NCBI RefSeq assembly: GCF_014529945.1
Contig: NZ_JACVFB010000003.1
Span: forward strand, 620,001 to 684,000
Direction: 5' to 3'
Origin: Chitinophaga varians
Lineage (GTDB): Bacteria > Bacteroidota > Bacteroidia > Chitinophagales > Chitinophagaceae
DNA: 64,000 bases
Position numbers and translations under genes: made by a program. The notes beneath the pieces are model-generated. The model saw only the letters and a program-made list of their open reading frames with translations. It searched no databases and had not been told where the DNA came from. Shown in pieces: positions 50,893 through 60,531 of this stretch (position 1 is the stretch's first letter; every line of letters begins with the position of its first letter).

Positions 50893-53667
50893 ATGAAGAT
50901 ATTTTTACCACTACTCATCTTTATCATGTCGGGAATGGGTGCCATGGCGCAAACCACTACCGGCGTGAGGGGAACTGTAACCGACAAACAAACGGGTCAA
51001 CCGCTGACAGGTGCAGCGGTGAAGCTGAAAAGCGAACACTATACCGCTACCGGCACCACCGGCCTGGATGGTAGTTTCGTGTTCCGCAATGTACCGGCAG
51101 GTGATTATGAAATCAAGGTAAAAGACCTCGGACATCATGAAGTGGAAAAGAAAATCCACTGCGAAGGACAGGCAAGCGTTCTGACCATCGAAATGGAATC
51201 TAAAGACGTAGCCCTGAAAACCCTTACCGTTACCGGTAAAGGCGACAAAGGCAGCGAAAAAAGCGCCCTGAAGACCGTACAAAAAGCAGATATGGTGCTG
51301 AACGCCGTATCAGCCGCCGCTATTCAGGTATCTCCGGACATCACCATCGCCAACGTTATGCAACGTATATCCGGCGTATCGCTGGAACGCAGCAACAACG
51401 GCGACGGCCAGTATGCCATCATCCGTGGTATGGATAAAAGATACCAGTACACGTTGATCAATGGTATTAAAATCCCCAGCCCGGACAACAAGAACAGATA
51501 TGTTCCTCTCGACATCTTCCCGGCCGATCTGGTAGATCGCCTCGAAGTATATAAAGCCATCACCCCCAATATGGAAGGCGATGCTATCGGCGGCGCCACC
51601 AACATGGTGATGAAAGACGCCCCGAAACATTTTATGCTGAATGCCAATGCCGCTATCGGTTACGCACAAACGCTGTTTGACAACGACTTCACCCGCTTCA
51701 GCAGAAGTGGCTCCGCCAAAACATCTCCGCGTATCCGCAACGGCAACAACTACGAAGCCAACATCAGCGATTTCACCAACAACCCGCTGCATCTCAATAC
51801 CGGTAAAGCTCCCGTTGCCAGCGTATTTGGCATCAGCGCCGGCGGCCGCAGCAAAAACGGCAAACTGGGCGCCATCGCCGGTATCAGCTACCAAAACACC
51901 TATCGTTCCAACAATTCCCTCTACCTGCAAACAGAGGTGGACAAAAACGATAATACCCCTGCCTTCACCGCCGCCAAAAACAGGACCTATTCCATCCAGC
52001 AACAACGGACAGGCATGCACGCAAAAGTGGATTATGAGTTCAACGATGATCATCAGATATCCTTATATGCGGCCTATATGAACCTGGGCCAGAACCTCTT
52101 CCGCTTCAGCACAGACACCAGCCTCGAACTGGGCCGTACCGTACCGGGTTCCGGCAGGGTGAGCAACAATTACCGCAGCGAACGCAGCGTACAACAGATC
52201 AGCAACTTCACCTTACAAGGCGACCACAAACTGGCGCACCATCTGCATATGAACTGGTCTGCCGTTTATTCCAAAGCCACCGCCAACGTACCTAACCGCA
52301 CCGAACTGAATGTAAATACCGGCGTTACCCCGCAAAAAGACAATACCCTGAAACAGGAGCCTGTACTGCTGGACGCGCTGGAAGGCGTTACCCACGAATG
52401 GGCCCGTAACTCAGACGAAGACAAAAGCGGCTACCTCAACTTTGTCTACACACCCAAAATTGGCAACGTAAAAACGGAGATCTCCGTGGGTGGTATGTAC
52501 CGCAACAAACAACGCCACAGCTACTACGACGAATACACGCTGCGCCCGGACTCTACCACACAGGCTTTCAACAACGACATTGACGCCCACAAGCTCACCC
52601 TCTTCAACAGAGTAGGTGCTCCTGATGACGCGCTGAACTATGATTTCACTGAAAACGTAGCAGCTTACTACGGCCAGGTGAAATTCCAGATCGGCCGCCT
52701 GCAAACCCTCGCCGGCGTAAGGGTAGAACATACCAAAGCATCCTGGGAATCTGCCGTACCTTCTTCTGTGGAAGGCAAAACCGGTAGTGTGAAATATATT
52801 GACGTATTGCCCGGCATCCACTTCAAATACATGCCAGACAATAAACAGAACGTACGCCTCTCCTACTACTCCGCTATCAGCCGTCCTGGTTTCTATGAAA
52901 TGATTCCTCACCGCGGCGGCGATCCTGATGTGGATTATCCGGAGGTAGGCAACCCTTACCTGAAAAGAGCTACCTCCGACAACTTCGACCTGCGTTATGA
53001 GTATTTCCCAAAAGCACTGGACCAGCTGCTGGCCGGCGTATTCTACAAACGCATCAAAGACCCGATTGAATCTGCGCTGGTGCAAAACGGCCGCAGCATC
53101 AACCTGATGAGCGGCAACTTCGGTACCGCTACCAACTATGGTTTTGAGCTGGAAGCCGCCAAGTACATCCGTAAGTTTGGTGTCCGTCTGAACTATACCT
53201 ATACCAACTCTTCTATCACCAGCAACAAAATGCAGTGGTACCGTGAAGACAACGGTAACATCACCCAGAAAACCGTTAGCCAGGAACGCCCGCTGCAGGG
53301 ACAATCCAAACATATCGGTAACCTCTCCCTGCTGTACAAGGACGCACATTCCGGTCTCGACGCACAACTGGCCATGGTATATACCGGCGAACGTATCGAC
53401 ATCGTGTCTCAGTTTTACAACAACGATGTCTGGCAGAAAGGCTTTGTGCAACTGGATTTCTCTGCCGAAAAAAGAATCTGGAAGAAACTGTATGCTTATG
53501 CCAAAGTGGGCAACCTGCTGAACACTCCTTATGAGCTGTTCATCAAGAGTCCTAACACAGAAAAATCTGCTGCCGGCGTACCGCAACAGACCGTGGGTAA
53601 AAATGTATTTGTCCGCAAAAACACTTACGGCCAGACTTACCTGCTGGGCCTCCGCTTCAAACTCTAA
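50893..53667 (+). CDS. TonB-dependent outer-membrane receptor
   Basis: 924 residues from ATG 50893 with signal peptide MKIFLPLLIFIMSGMGAMAQ. An N-terminal CarboxypepD_reg-like domain (about 21-105, GVRGTVTDKQTGQPLTGAAV), a plug domain (ISGVSLERSNNGDGQYAIIR) and a large barrel ending in FKL, as outer-membrane barrels end in an aromatic-containing strand (LLGLRFKL). No SusD partner follows, so it is not a typical glycan SusC. It is the first gene behind the putative Pho box and is followed by a beta-helix lipoprotein and a phytase; import of phosphorylated compounds such as inositol phosphates is the reasonable inference. Confidence 0.93.
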   Translation: MKIFLPLLIFIMSGMGAMAQTTTGVRGTVTDKQTGQPLTGAAVKLKSEHYTATGTTGLDGSFVFRNVPAGDYEIKVKDLGHHEVEKKIHCEGQASVLTIEMESKDVALKTLTVTGKGDKGSEKSALKTVQKADMVLNAVSAAAIQVSPDITIANVMQRISGVSLERSNNGDGQYAIIRGMDKRYQYTLINGIKIPSPDNKNRYVPLDIFPADLVDRLEVYKAITPNMEGDAIGGATNMVMKDAPKHFMLNANAAIGYAQTLFDNDFTRFSRSGSAKTSPRIRNGNNYEANISDFTNNPLHLNTGKAPVASVFGISAGGRSKNGKLGAIAGISYQNTYRSNNSLYLQTEVDKNDNTPAFTAAKNRTYSIQQQRTGMHAKVDYEFNDDHQISLYAAYMNLGQNLFRFSTDTSLELGRTVPGSGRVSNNYRSERSVQQISNFTLQGDHKLAHHLHMNWSAVYSKATANVPNRTELNVNTGVTPQKDNTLKQEPVLLDALEGVTHEWARNSDEDKSGYLNFVYTPKIGNVKTEISVGGMYRNKQRHSYYDEYTLRPDSTTQAFNNDIDAHKLTLFNRVGAPDDALNYDFTENVAAYYGQVKFQIGRLQTLAGVRVEHTKASWESAVPSSVEGKTGSVKYIDVLPGIHFKYMPDNKQNVRLSYYSAISRPGFYEMIPHRGGDPDVDYPEVGNPYLKRATSDNFDLRYEYFPKALDQLLAGVFYKRIKDPIESALVQNGRSINLMSGNFGTATNYGFELEAAKYIRKFGVRLNYTYTNSSITSNKMQWYREDNGNITQKTVSQERPLQGQSKHIGNLSLLYKDAHSGLDAQLAMVYTGERIDIVSQFYNNDVWQKGFVQLDFSAEKRIWKKLYAYAKVGNLLNTPYELFIKSPNTEKSAAGVPQQTVGKNVFVRKNTYGQTYLLGLRFKL

Positions 53668-53679
53668 AACCTTACAAAC

Positions 53680-55047
53680 ATGAAATTGCATCAATATATA
53701 CTTGCCGCTGTCGCCATAGGTACCATCTTTACTTCCTGCCACAAGGAAGCAGAGGTGATGGTGTCTAAACCGGTGATCACTCCCAGTAAACCCATTACTT
53801 CAGACACCCTGTCCGGCGCTATTCAGGGTACGCTGCTGGCTGGCAAAACCTATTATTTCGCCAGCGATATCATCATCAATGATGGCGATACCCTCTTTAT
53901 GCAAAGCGGCGTAAAACTGATCGCTCTCGGCGACGGCAGCAGCCAGCTGAAAAGCCCGCAGATCACGGTAAACGGAAGCCTGATCAGCCTGGGCACCAAA
54001 GATGCGCCTAACTACATCACGGTATCAGAACAACTGCGTACCGCTGACAACGCTTTCAAAGGCATCTGGGGCGGTATTCAGTGTACGCCTGCCAAAGACA
54101 AACAGGGCGGTGACCTGATCCTGAAATGGACGCATATCGAGTTTGCCGGCGGTCCGGTGGCTATCGGTAATGATGTGTATAAAGCAGGCGATCCCCGTTA
54201 CATGATCTATTTCGCCAATGTGGATAAGAACTTCATCCTGGAAGATTGCTGGATCAGAGGCAGTAAAGACGACGCTATCCGCACAGACGGCGGCCGTATC
54301 AGCATCCTGCGCAATACCTTTGAAATGTGCGGCGAGAAAGGCGGTGAAGCGCTGAACATGAAATCCGGCACGATAGGCGACGTGGCTTATAATGTCGCGA
54401 TCGGTGCTGCCACCAACGCTTTCAAAGTATCCAACTCCGGTGATAAAACCGTGCAGGCCAACGTATACATCTACAACAATACCATGATCAACTGTGGCTT
54501 CCGTCAAACCAAAGAAGGCCGCGGCGGTGGTATCAACTTCGAAGCATTCGCGAAAGGAAAAGCGTTCAACAACCTTTTCATCAATTGTCGTGTAAGCATG
54601 CGCGTGGTAGGCGGCGCCGGTACCGGTGCAGACCTGGCCAACCTCACTTATGGCAACAACCTGTTCTACGGTAACGCCCCTACGCTGTTTAATCAATTCA
54701 ACGCAACCGACGGTGTATCTGTTTTTACCACGACAGATATCCATGGTGAGATCAAACAGAACAACCCTGCCTTTTATGCTTATGATGTAGATCAGTTTGA
54801 TTACACCACCCTGGGCGGCACCGTTAAAACACCCCCTGTTACCTGGAAACAACAGCCTTTACCGCTGCTGCAACAGGGTACTTCCAACTTCCGCGTGAAG
54901 CCAACTTCTCCCGCTGTTGGAAAAGGTAACAGCCAGTTTGCCCCGATGAACATCACCACGGTCAAAACAGAAGCTGCTGCCGACGTACTGCGTCCTGGTA
55001 AAGACATTGGTGCTTATCAGCAGGATGGTAGCGGCAACCAACACTAA
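53680..55047 (+). CDS. Right-handed beta-helix lipoprotein
   Basis: 455 residues. Lipoprotein signal (AVAIGTIFTSCHKE; lipid cysteine near residue 20). Repeating short strands rich in Asn, Gly and Ile (for example RISILRNTFEMCGEKGGEAL, ANVYIYNNTMINCGF, KGKAFNNLFINCRVSM) indicate a right-handed parallel beta-helix of the pectate-lyase-like kind, but no known catalytic set is seen. It lies 12 bp after the TonB receptor gene and 75 bp before the phytase gene. It is probably on the outer membrane; a role as surface binding partner of the receptor is inferred from position only. Confidence 0.82.
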   Translation: MKLHQYILAAVAIGTIFTSCHKEAEVMVSKPVITPSKPITSDTLSGAIQGTLLAGKTYYFASDIIINDGDTLFMQSGVKLIALGDGSSQLKSPQITVNGSLISLGTKDAPNYITVSEQLRTADNAFKGIWGGIQCTPAKDKQGGDLILKWTHIEFAGGPVAIGNDVYKAGDPRYMIYFANVDKNFILEDCWIRGSKDDAIRTDGGRISILRNTFEMCGEKGGEALNMKSGTIGDVAYNVAIGAATNAFKVSNSGDKTVQANVYIYNNTMINCGFRQTKEGRGGGINFEAFAKGKAFNNLFINCRVSMRVVGGAGTGADLANLTYGNNLFYGNAPTLFNQFNATDGVSVFTTTDIHGEIKQNNPAFYAYDVDQFDYTTLGGTVKTPPVTWKQQPLPLLQQGTSNFRVKPTSPAVGKGNSQFAPMNITTVKTEAAADVLRPGKDIGAYQQDGSGNQH

Positions 55048-55122
55048 TTTGATTATTTGGTTATTTTAGTATTGGGTTATTGGATTTACGGATTTTGGAA
55101 TTTTTTGATTTTGGAATTTTAT
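55048..55122 (+). other. AT-rich spacer with direct repeats before the phytase gene
   Basis: Begins with TTTGATTATTTGGTTATTT-type words shared with other spacers of this window and contains GATTTTGGAATTTT twice (55091-55104 and 55107-55120). No terminator or clear promoter is seen, so the phytase gene is probably read from the receptor promoter. Confidence 0.5.
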
Positions 55123-56163
55123 ATGAACTATAAAAAGATAGTAGCGGTAGCCGGCATTATTGCCGGCTTTACTGCCTGTAATATTAAACGTCACAAGCCT
55201 ATCCCGGCACCGGCTGCTGATGCTGTAAAGCCGGTGGCTGTGACCCCTGTCACCCAATATGACAGCGATGATCCGGCTATCTGGATCAACAAAGCCGACA
55301 GCAGCAAAAGCCTGGTCATCGGCACCGATAAAAATACAGACGGGGCTTTGTATGTGTACAATATGGATGGTCAGGTCGTCAGGAAAATTGCCGGCCTGAA
55401 ACGTCCTAATAACGTGGATATCGCCTATGGTTTGTTGCTGAACAACCAGCCCGTGGACATTGCTGTGACAACAGAGCGCGAAACCAATAAACTGCGCATT
55501 TACCGCCTGCCGGACATGGAGCCCATCGATAACGGCGGACTGGAAGTATTTGCCGGTGAAAAAGAACGCGGGCCGATGGGCATCAGCCTGTATACCCGGC
55601 CAACCGACAAAGCCATTTTTGCGATCGTTAGCCGCAAATCCGGCCCGGCACAGGGTTACCTGTGGCAGTACCAGTTGACCGACAACGGCAAAGGACAAGT
55701 AACGGGAACGGTTGTACGTAAATTTGGCGCCTACAGCGGCAAAAAGGAAATTGAAAGTGTGGCAGTAGACAATGAGCTGGGATACGTGTATTATTCAGAT
55801 GAGCAGACAGGCGTTCGCCGGTATTATGCAGATCCTGCCCGTGGAGACCAAGAGCTGGCGTTGTTTGGCAGCGGCGATTTCAAGGCCGACAACGAAGGCA
55901 TCAGCATTTATAAAACAGGCGACAGTACCGGTTTTATCCTGGTATCTGATCAGGATGCCAACAGTTTCAACATCTACCGCAGGGAAGATGTGAAACCCGC
56001 CTTACTGGCTAAAATACCGGTATCCGCTATCAACAGTGATGGTTCCGATGTGGTGAATGTCAACCTGGGCCCGAAATATCCGCGGGGTGTTTTTGTGGTA
56101 ATGAGTACCGACAGGACTTTTCATTACTACGACTGGCGGGATATTGCAGCGAGAATTAAATAA
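55123..56163 (+). CDS. Beta-propeller phytase (3-phytase) lipoprotein
   Basis: Removes phosphates from phytate in a calcium-dependent way. 346 residues from ATG 55123. Lipoprotein signal with lipid cysteine Cys19 (IIAGFTACN). The BPP signature YDSDDPAIWINK (residues 46-57) and the LKRPNNVDIAYG motif with calcium/substrate contacts are clear; repeated strands through the chain fit the six-bladed propeller, including GPMGISLY and DNEGISIY. Membrane anchoring suggests action at the cell surface or in the periplasm. Last gene of the receptor-beta-helix-phytase operon; ends at a strong terminator. Confidence 0.93.
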   Translation: MNYKKIVAVAGIIAGFTACNIKRHKPIPAPAADAVKPVAVTPVTQYDSDDPAIWINKADSSKSLVIGTDKNTDGALYVYNMDGQVVRKIAGLKRPNNVDIAYGLLLNNQPVDIAVTTERETNKLRIYRLPDMEPIDNGGLEVFAGEKERGPMGISLYTRPTDKAIFAIVSRKSGPAQGYLWQYQLTDNGKGQVTGTVVRKFGAYSGKKEIESVAVDNELGYVYYSDEQTGVRRYYADPARGDQELALFGSGDFKADNEGISIYKTGDSTGFILVSDQDANSFNIYRREDVKPALLAKIPVSAINSDGSDVVNVNLGPKYPRGVFVVMSTDRTFHYYDWRDIAARIK

Positions 56164-56180
56164 CGGACCAATGACCTATA

Positions 56181-56217
56181 AAAAAACGGCGCAGGTAGAA
56201 CACCTGCGCCGTTTTTT
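56181..56217. terminator. Bidirectional terminator between the phytase and sdhB genes
   Basis: 16 bp perfect stem AAAAAACGGCGCAGGT / ACCTGCGCCGTTTTTT with AGAAC loop. It serves both convergent operons. Confidence 0.95.
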
Positions 56218-56234
56218 GCATTATATAGTCAGAC

Positions 56235-56999
56235 TTATTTCTCAGAGCTAAAGCCAGCGCCAATGAATTCTCTGTTGAGGCGGGCGATATTGGTGAGGGA
56301 GATTTCTTTCGGGCATTCTGCTTCGCAGGCGCCGGTGTTGGTACAGCTACCGAAACCTTCTTTATCCATTTGCGCCACCATGTTGAGCGCACGGGTCTGG
56401 CGTTCAGGATCACCTTGTGGCAGCAGTGCCAGCTGGGAAACTTTTGCAGACACGAACAGCATCGCCGAAGAGTTTTTACAAGCTGCCACGCAAGCGCCGC
56501 AACCGATACAAGCTGCCGCTGCGAAAGCCAGGTCAGCTTTATGTTTATCAACCGGGAGGCAGTTAGCGTCCTGTGCGTTGCCAGTGTTTACAGAGACATA
56601 ACCACCAGCTTCGATGATACGGTCAAATGCAGTTCTGTCTACGGTGAGGTCTTTCAGTACAGGGAAAGCACCGGCTCTCCATGGTTCTACGGTGATGGTA
56701 TCACCGTCTTTGAAAGCACGCATATGCAGCTGGCAGGTGGTAGTACCGGCCCATGGACCGTGTGCACGGCCATTGATGTGCATAGAGCACATACCACAGA
56801 TACCTTCGCGGCAGTCGTGGTCAAAGGCGATGGGTTCTTTTCCTTCGTTGATCAGTTGCTCGTTCAGTACGTCAAACATTTCGAGGAAAGACATTTCAGA
56901 AGAAATATCTTTTACTGAATATGTTTCAAATCCACCCTGAGCGTTTTTATTTTGTTGTTTCCACACCTTTAAGGTGAGGTTCATGTTATAATGTTCCAT
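56235..56999 (-). CDS. sdhB: Succinate dehydrogenase/fumarate reductase iron-sulfur subunit
   Basis: Carries electrons between the flavin and the membrane quinone site. 254 residues. [2Fe-2S] ligands in HDCREGICGMCSMHINGR; [4Fe-4S] ligands in CIGCGACVAACKNSS; [3Fe-4S] ligands in CTNTGACEAECPKEISL. This spacing and the closing CPKEISL fit the class B enzyme of Bacteroidota, which pairs with a single diheme SdhC. Last gene of the sdhCAB operon, 63 bp after sdhA. Confidence 0.96.
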   Translation of the reverse strand: MEHYNMNLTLKVWKQQNKNAQGGFETYSVKDISSEMSFLEMFDVLNEQLINEGKEPIAFDHDCREGICGMCSMHINGRAHGPWAGTTTCQLHMRAFKDGDTITVEPWRAGAFPVLKDLTVDRTAFDRIIEAGGYVSVNTGNAQDANCLPVDKHKADLAFAAAACIGCGACVAACKNSSAMLFVSAKVSQLALLPQGDPERQTRALNMVAQMDKEGFGSCTNTGACEAECPKEISLTNIARLNREFIGAGFSSEK

Positions 57000-57062
57000 A
57001 TTCGCTGGACAATTATTTTATTTTACAATCCTGGCCTGCTGTAAAGCAATGGGCCAATACCC

Positions 57063-59036
57063 TTATTTATAGCTACGTTGAGAAGGAATTACTTCTTCAA
57101 ATTTCAGTTCTTCCTTGTGCAGTTCAAACTGGCCCGGGCCTTTATATTCCCATGCAGCTACGTAGCTGAAGTTAGCATCATCACGTTGTGCTTCACCGTC
57201 CGGCGTCTGAGACTCTTCCCGGAAGTGGCCACCGCAGGATTCGCGGCGTTGCAGCGCATCGATGCACATCAGTTCGCCCAGTTCCAGGAAGTCAGCTACA
57301 CGGCCGGCTTTCTCCAGTTCGGGGTTGAATTCTTTTTCAGCACCTGGTACGCGCACATCTTTCCAGAACTCGGCACGCAGTGCTTTGATTTCTTCGATGG
57401 CTTCTTTCAGACCTTGTTCGTTACGTGCCATACCGCACTTGTCCCACATGATCTTACCAAGTTTTTTATGGAAGTGGTCTACAGACTTGGTTCCTTTGAT
57501 GCCCATCAGTTTGGAGATGGTTTCTTTCACCTTGTTTTCAGCTTCCACGAAGGCCGGGTGGTCTGTCGGGATGGCTTTGGTGCGGATTTCGTCTGCCAGG
57601 TAGTTACCGAGGGTGTAAGGGATCACGAAGTAACCGTCGGCCAGGCCCTGCATCAGAGCAGAAGCGCCGAGGCGGTTAGCGCCGTGGTCGGAGAAGTTGG
57701 CTTCACCGAGGGAGTACAGACCAGGAACGGTTGTCTGCAGTTCGTAGTCTACCCACAGGCCGCCCATGGTGTAGTGTACCGCAGGATAGATACGCATGGG
57801 CTGCTCGTATGGGTTTTCGCCGGTGATTTTGGCGTACATATCGAACAGGTTACCATATTTTTCTGCTACTACTTCTTTACCCAGTTTGATGATCTCTGCT
57901 TTGGAGAGATTGGAGAGCTGGCGTTTACCGGCTTCGATGTTACCATAACGTTCGATGGCCGCGGCGAAGTCGAGGAATACCGCCTGTTTGGAAGTACCTA
58001 CGCCATAGCCGGCATCACATCTTTCCTTAGCAGCGCGGGAGGCCACGTCGCGGGGAACGAGGTTACCGAAGGCAGGATATCTTCTTTCCAGGTAGTAGTC
58101 TCTTTCGTCTTCCGGAATTTCGCTGGCTTTGCGGGTATCGTTTTGTTTTTTGGGTACCCAGATACGGCCGTCGTTACGCAGTGATTCTGACATGAGGGTC
58201 AGTTTGGACTGGTGATCGCCGGATACGGGAATACAGGTAGGGTGGATCTGTGTAAAGCAGGGGTTGGCGAAGTACGCACCATTTTTAGTGGCTTTCCAGG
58301 CTGCTGTTACGTTAGAACCCATCGCGTTGGTGGACAGGAAGAACACGTTACCATAACCGCCGCTGCAGATCAGTACTGCATGGCCGAAATGACGCTCCAG
58401 TTCACCGGTGATTAGGTCACGGGCGATGATACCACGCGCTTTGCCGTCTATCTTCACGATATCCAGCATTTCGTGGCGGGAATACATTTTCACGTTACCC
58501 AGTGCTACCTGACGTTCCAGTGCAGAGTAGGCACCGAGCAGGAGCTGCTGACCGGTTTGACCGGCAGCGTAGAATGTACGTTGTACCTGTGTACCACCGA
58601 AAGAACGGTTGCTCAGCAGTCCACCGTATTCACGGGCAAAGGGAACACCCTGGGCCACGCATTGATCTATAATATTGCCACTCACCTCTGCCAGGCGATG
58701 CACGTTGGCTTCGCGGGCGCGGTAGTCGCCACCTTTTACGGTATCATAGAACAGGCGGTAAACGGAGTCACCGTCGTTCTGGTAGTTTTTAGCAGCATTG
58801 ATACCACCCTGGGCAGCAATACTGTGCGCGCGACGCGGACTATCCTGAAAGCAGAATGCTTTAACCTTATACCCCAACTCACCTAATGAAGCCGCTGCTG
58901 AAGCGCCGGCCAAACCAGTACCAATCACGATCACTTCGAGGCTGCGCTTGTTGGCAGGGTTTACCAGTTTACAATGTCCTTTATAGTCTTCCCATTTAGT
59001 ATTTAATGGGCCGGCTGGAATTTTTGCGTTCAACAT
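57063..59036 (-). CDS. sdhA: Succinate dehydrogenase/fumarate reductase flavoprotein subunit
   Basis: Flavoprotein that oxidises succinate to fumarate. 657 residues, the longer class typical of Bacteroidota. FAD-binding start VIVIGTGLAGASAAASLGEL, the histidine that carries FAD covalently in RRAHSIAAQGGINAAK, and the active-site stretch VHYTMGGLWVDYE are present; the C-terminal helical domain has RRESCGGHFREES. It lies 19 bp after sdhC. Confidence 0.97.
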   Translation of the reverse strand: MLNAKIPAGPLNTKWEDYKGHCKLVNPANKRSLEVIVIGTGLAGASAAASLGELGYKVKAFCFQDSPRRAHSIAAQGGINAAKNYQNDGDSVYRLFYDTVKGGDYRAREANVHRLAEVSGNIIDQCVAQGVPFAREYGGLLSNRSFGGTQVQRTFYAAGQTGQQLLLGAYSALERQVALGNVKMYSRHEMLDIVKIDGKARGIIARDLITGELERHFGHAVLICSGGYGNVFFLSTNAMGSNVTAAWKATKNGAYFANPCFTQIHPTCIPVSGDHQSKLTLMSESLRNDGRIWVPKKQNDTRKASEIPEDERDYYLERRYPAFGNLVPRDVASRAAKERCDAGYGVGTSKQAVFLDFAAAIERYGNIEAGKRQLSNLSKAEIIKLGKEVVAEKYGNLFDMYAKITGENPYEQPMRIYPAVHYTMGGLWVDYELQTTVPGLYSLGEANFSDHGANRLGASALMQGLADGYFVIPYTLGNYLADEIRTKAIPTDHPAFVEAENKVKETISKLMGIKGTKSVDHFHKKLGKIMWDKCGMARNEQGLKEAIEEIKALRAEFWKDVRVPGAEKEFNPELEKAGRVADFLELGELMCIDALQRRESCGGHFREESQTPDGEAQRDDANFSYVAAWEYKGPGQFELHKEELKFEEVIPSQRSYK

Positions 59037-59055
59037 ATATCCTTACTTTACAGAA

Positions 59056-59742
59056 TTATTTTTTTAAATAGATAACAATCGGGATCAGGGCAAAGCCAAT
59101 AGGGATGAGGATACCGAAGATCCATACGCCTACGAAGTTGATCAAACCGTTGTATTTTTTGTGGTTCAGACCGAAGGTCTGGAAGGCGCTCTTAAAACCG
59201 TGGATCAGGTGGAAAGAGAGACCGATCATGCCAATCACATAGAGGATTACCAACCATACGTTCTGGAAAGTTTCATAGCTCAGCGCATAGAGATCTTTCA
59301 GTGGTTCTTCGATGCCGGCATAAGTGCGGGTAGGCATTTCAGCGTAGTGGAATTTACCCCAGAAGTTAGCCAGGTGAATCACAATAAAGATAAGGAGGAT
59401 GCTTCCCATGATGGCCATCTGACGGCTAAACCAGGAAGATGTCTGATTACCCGGATTGATGGCGTATTTCACCGGACGGGCAGCTCTGTTGGAAAATGTA
59501 AGTTTCAGCGCAATCAGTGCGTGGAGAATGATCACCACTTTAAGGCCCCAGGCGATGAACTGAATCAGGCTATTATGTCCCATGAACTGGGCATAAGCGT
59601 TAAATGCCTTGCCTTCGTCGTTGTACAGCAACTGGAAGTTACCTGCCAGATGCACAATAACGAAACTGCAAAGAAACAAACCGGTAGCACCTACCAATAA
59701 CTTCTTACCGATAGATGTATTAAAAAACTGTGACCACTTCAT
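59056..59742 (-). CDS. sdhC: Succinate dehydrogenase cytochrome b subunit (single-polypeptide type)
   Basis: Membrane anchor with five predicted helices that binds heme b and the quinone. 228 residues from ATG 59742 (MKWSQFFNTSIGKKLLVGAT). Helix histidines expected to ligate two hemes are in CSFVIVHLAGNF, LKVVIILHALIAL, LLIFIVIHLANFW and LSFHLIHGFKSAF. Belongs to the class B (Wolinella/Bacillus-like) anchors. First gene of sdhCAB behind a very good promoter; a longer frame would include the promoter. Confidence 0.94.
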   Translation of the reverse strand: MKWSQFFNTSIGKKLLVGATGLFLCSFVIVHLAGNFQLLYNDEGKAFNAYAQFMGHNSLIQFIAWGLKVVIILHALIALKLTFSNRAARPVKYAINPGNQTSSWFSRQMAIMGSILLIFIVIHLANFWGKFHYAEMPTRTYAGIEEPLKDLYALSYETFQNVWLVILYVIGMIGLSFHLIHGFKSAFQTFGLNHKKYNGLINFVGVWIFGILIPIGFALIPIVIYLKK

Positions 59743-59790
59743 AAGTAAAATTCTAAGCTTCCTTGTATAAAAGTTGATTGAAATGTCGGG

Positions 59791-59821
59791 CAAATTTAGC
59801 GCAGGAAAAGTAAAAACCAAA
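59791..59821 (-). promoter_or_regulatory. Promoter of sdhCAB
   Basis: Minus-strand TTTG (59818-59821), exactly 19 bp spacer and TAAATTTG (59791-59798), the canonical Bacteroidota promoter. The leader is about 45 nt. Confidence 0.78.
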
Positions 59822-59935
59822 TGATATTTATCAGGTTTTCACATGCATTATTGAAATAACAAATACATAACATAATTGAAAATCAATCATTTTATGCATA
59901 TTATCTTTCATTTTGTACTGAAAATATAATATAAA

Positions 59936-60499
59936 TTATTCCAAACGTTTTAGCATGATGTTGTCTATCATATTATACAAATGCAGTGGTTGATATGTTC
60001 GCCATTTCTCATCATCCAGCAGGTGGACGTAGTGATGCAGGCGTGCTCTTTCAAACTCCTGTCTGGTTTGTTCAGGCATATTCAGTGCAACGATCCATCC
60101 GCCTTCGTCTTTGATATCGTCCCACCATTCTTCATAATAGCAGTCATCTGAAGAGTGGAAATTCATGACATTTTCAGAGATAAGGATAAACTTGTAGATC
60201 CCTTCTGCGATGAGGACATCGATGATTTCGCGTTTGAGGGTCATGATATCATTGTCAATCGCGTCGTTCCATTCTCCCAGCAGCTCGATGATGGCGAAGT
60301 TGTACTGGTAGTCGGCGAAGAGGATTTTCAGGTACAGGTTACGGGACCCAAAGTCGTCCCACTGCGGGTGAACATAGTAATTGTAGACCGTATTGGAGAA
60401 TTCAAATTCACTGTACTCCCTTCCATAGAAGGGCGATTGTTCGTCTTCCTCTGCGGCGTACAGGTGCCTCCAGTTATAATATGGTTCGATAGTATGCAT
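59936..60499 (-). CDS. Conserved-looking acidic protein of unknown function
   Basis: Not recognised. 187 residues, no signal peptide or membrane segment, rich in Tyr, Trp, Asp and Glu (for example HSSDDCYYEEWWDDIKDEGG). Mixed alpha/beta, with an apparent compact domain and a C-terminal helix (LHLYNMIDNIMLKRLE). It begins 32 bp after murQ on the same strand, so it may be the third gene of the kinase-murQ transcript, but a 7 of 8 match to a -7 box (GACATTTG) lies in that gap. Cytoplasmic. Confidence 0.7.
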   Translation of the reverse strand: MHTIEPYYNWRHLYAAEEDEQSPFYGREYSEFEFSNTVYNYYVHPQWDDFGSRNLYLKILFADYQYNFAIIELLGEWNDAIDNDIMTLKREIIDVLIAEGIYKFILISENVMNFHSSDDCYYEEWWDDIKDEGGWIVALNMPEQTRQEFERARLHHYVHLLDDEKWRTYQPLHLYNMIDNIMLKRLE

Positions 60500-60531
60500 G
60501 CGTAGTCTCCGGCTACAAATGTCAGATTAAA

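Noticed and set aside
52411..53742. Long open frame antisense to the TonB receptor gene
   Set aside because: Its translation has no family resemblance and it is fully covered by a clear receptor gene; long antisense frames are expected from the codon bias here.
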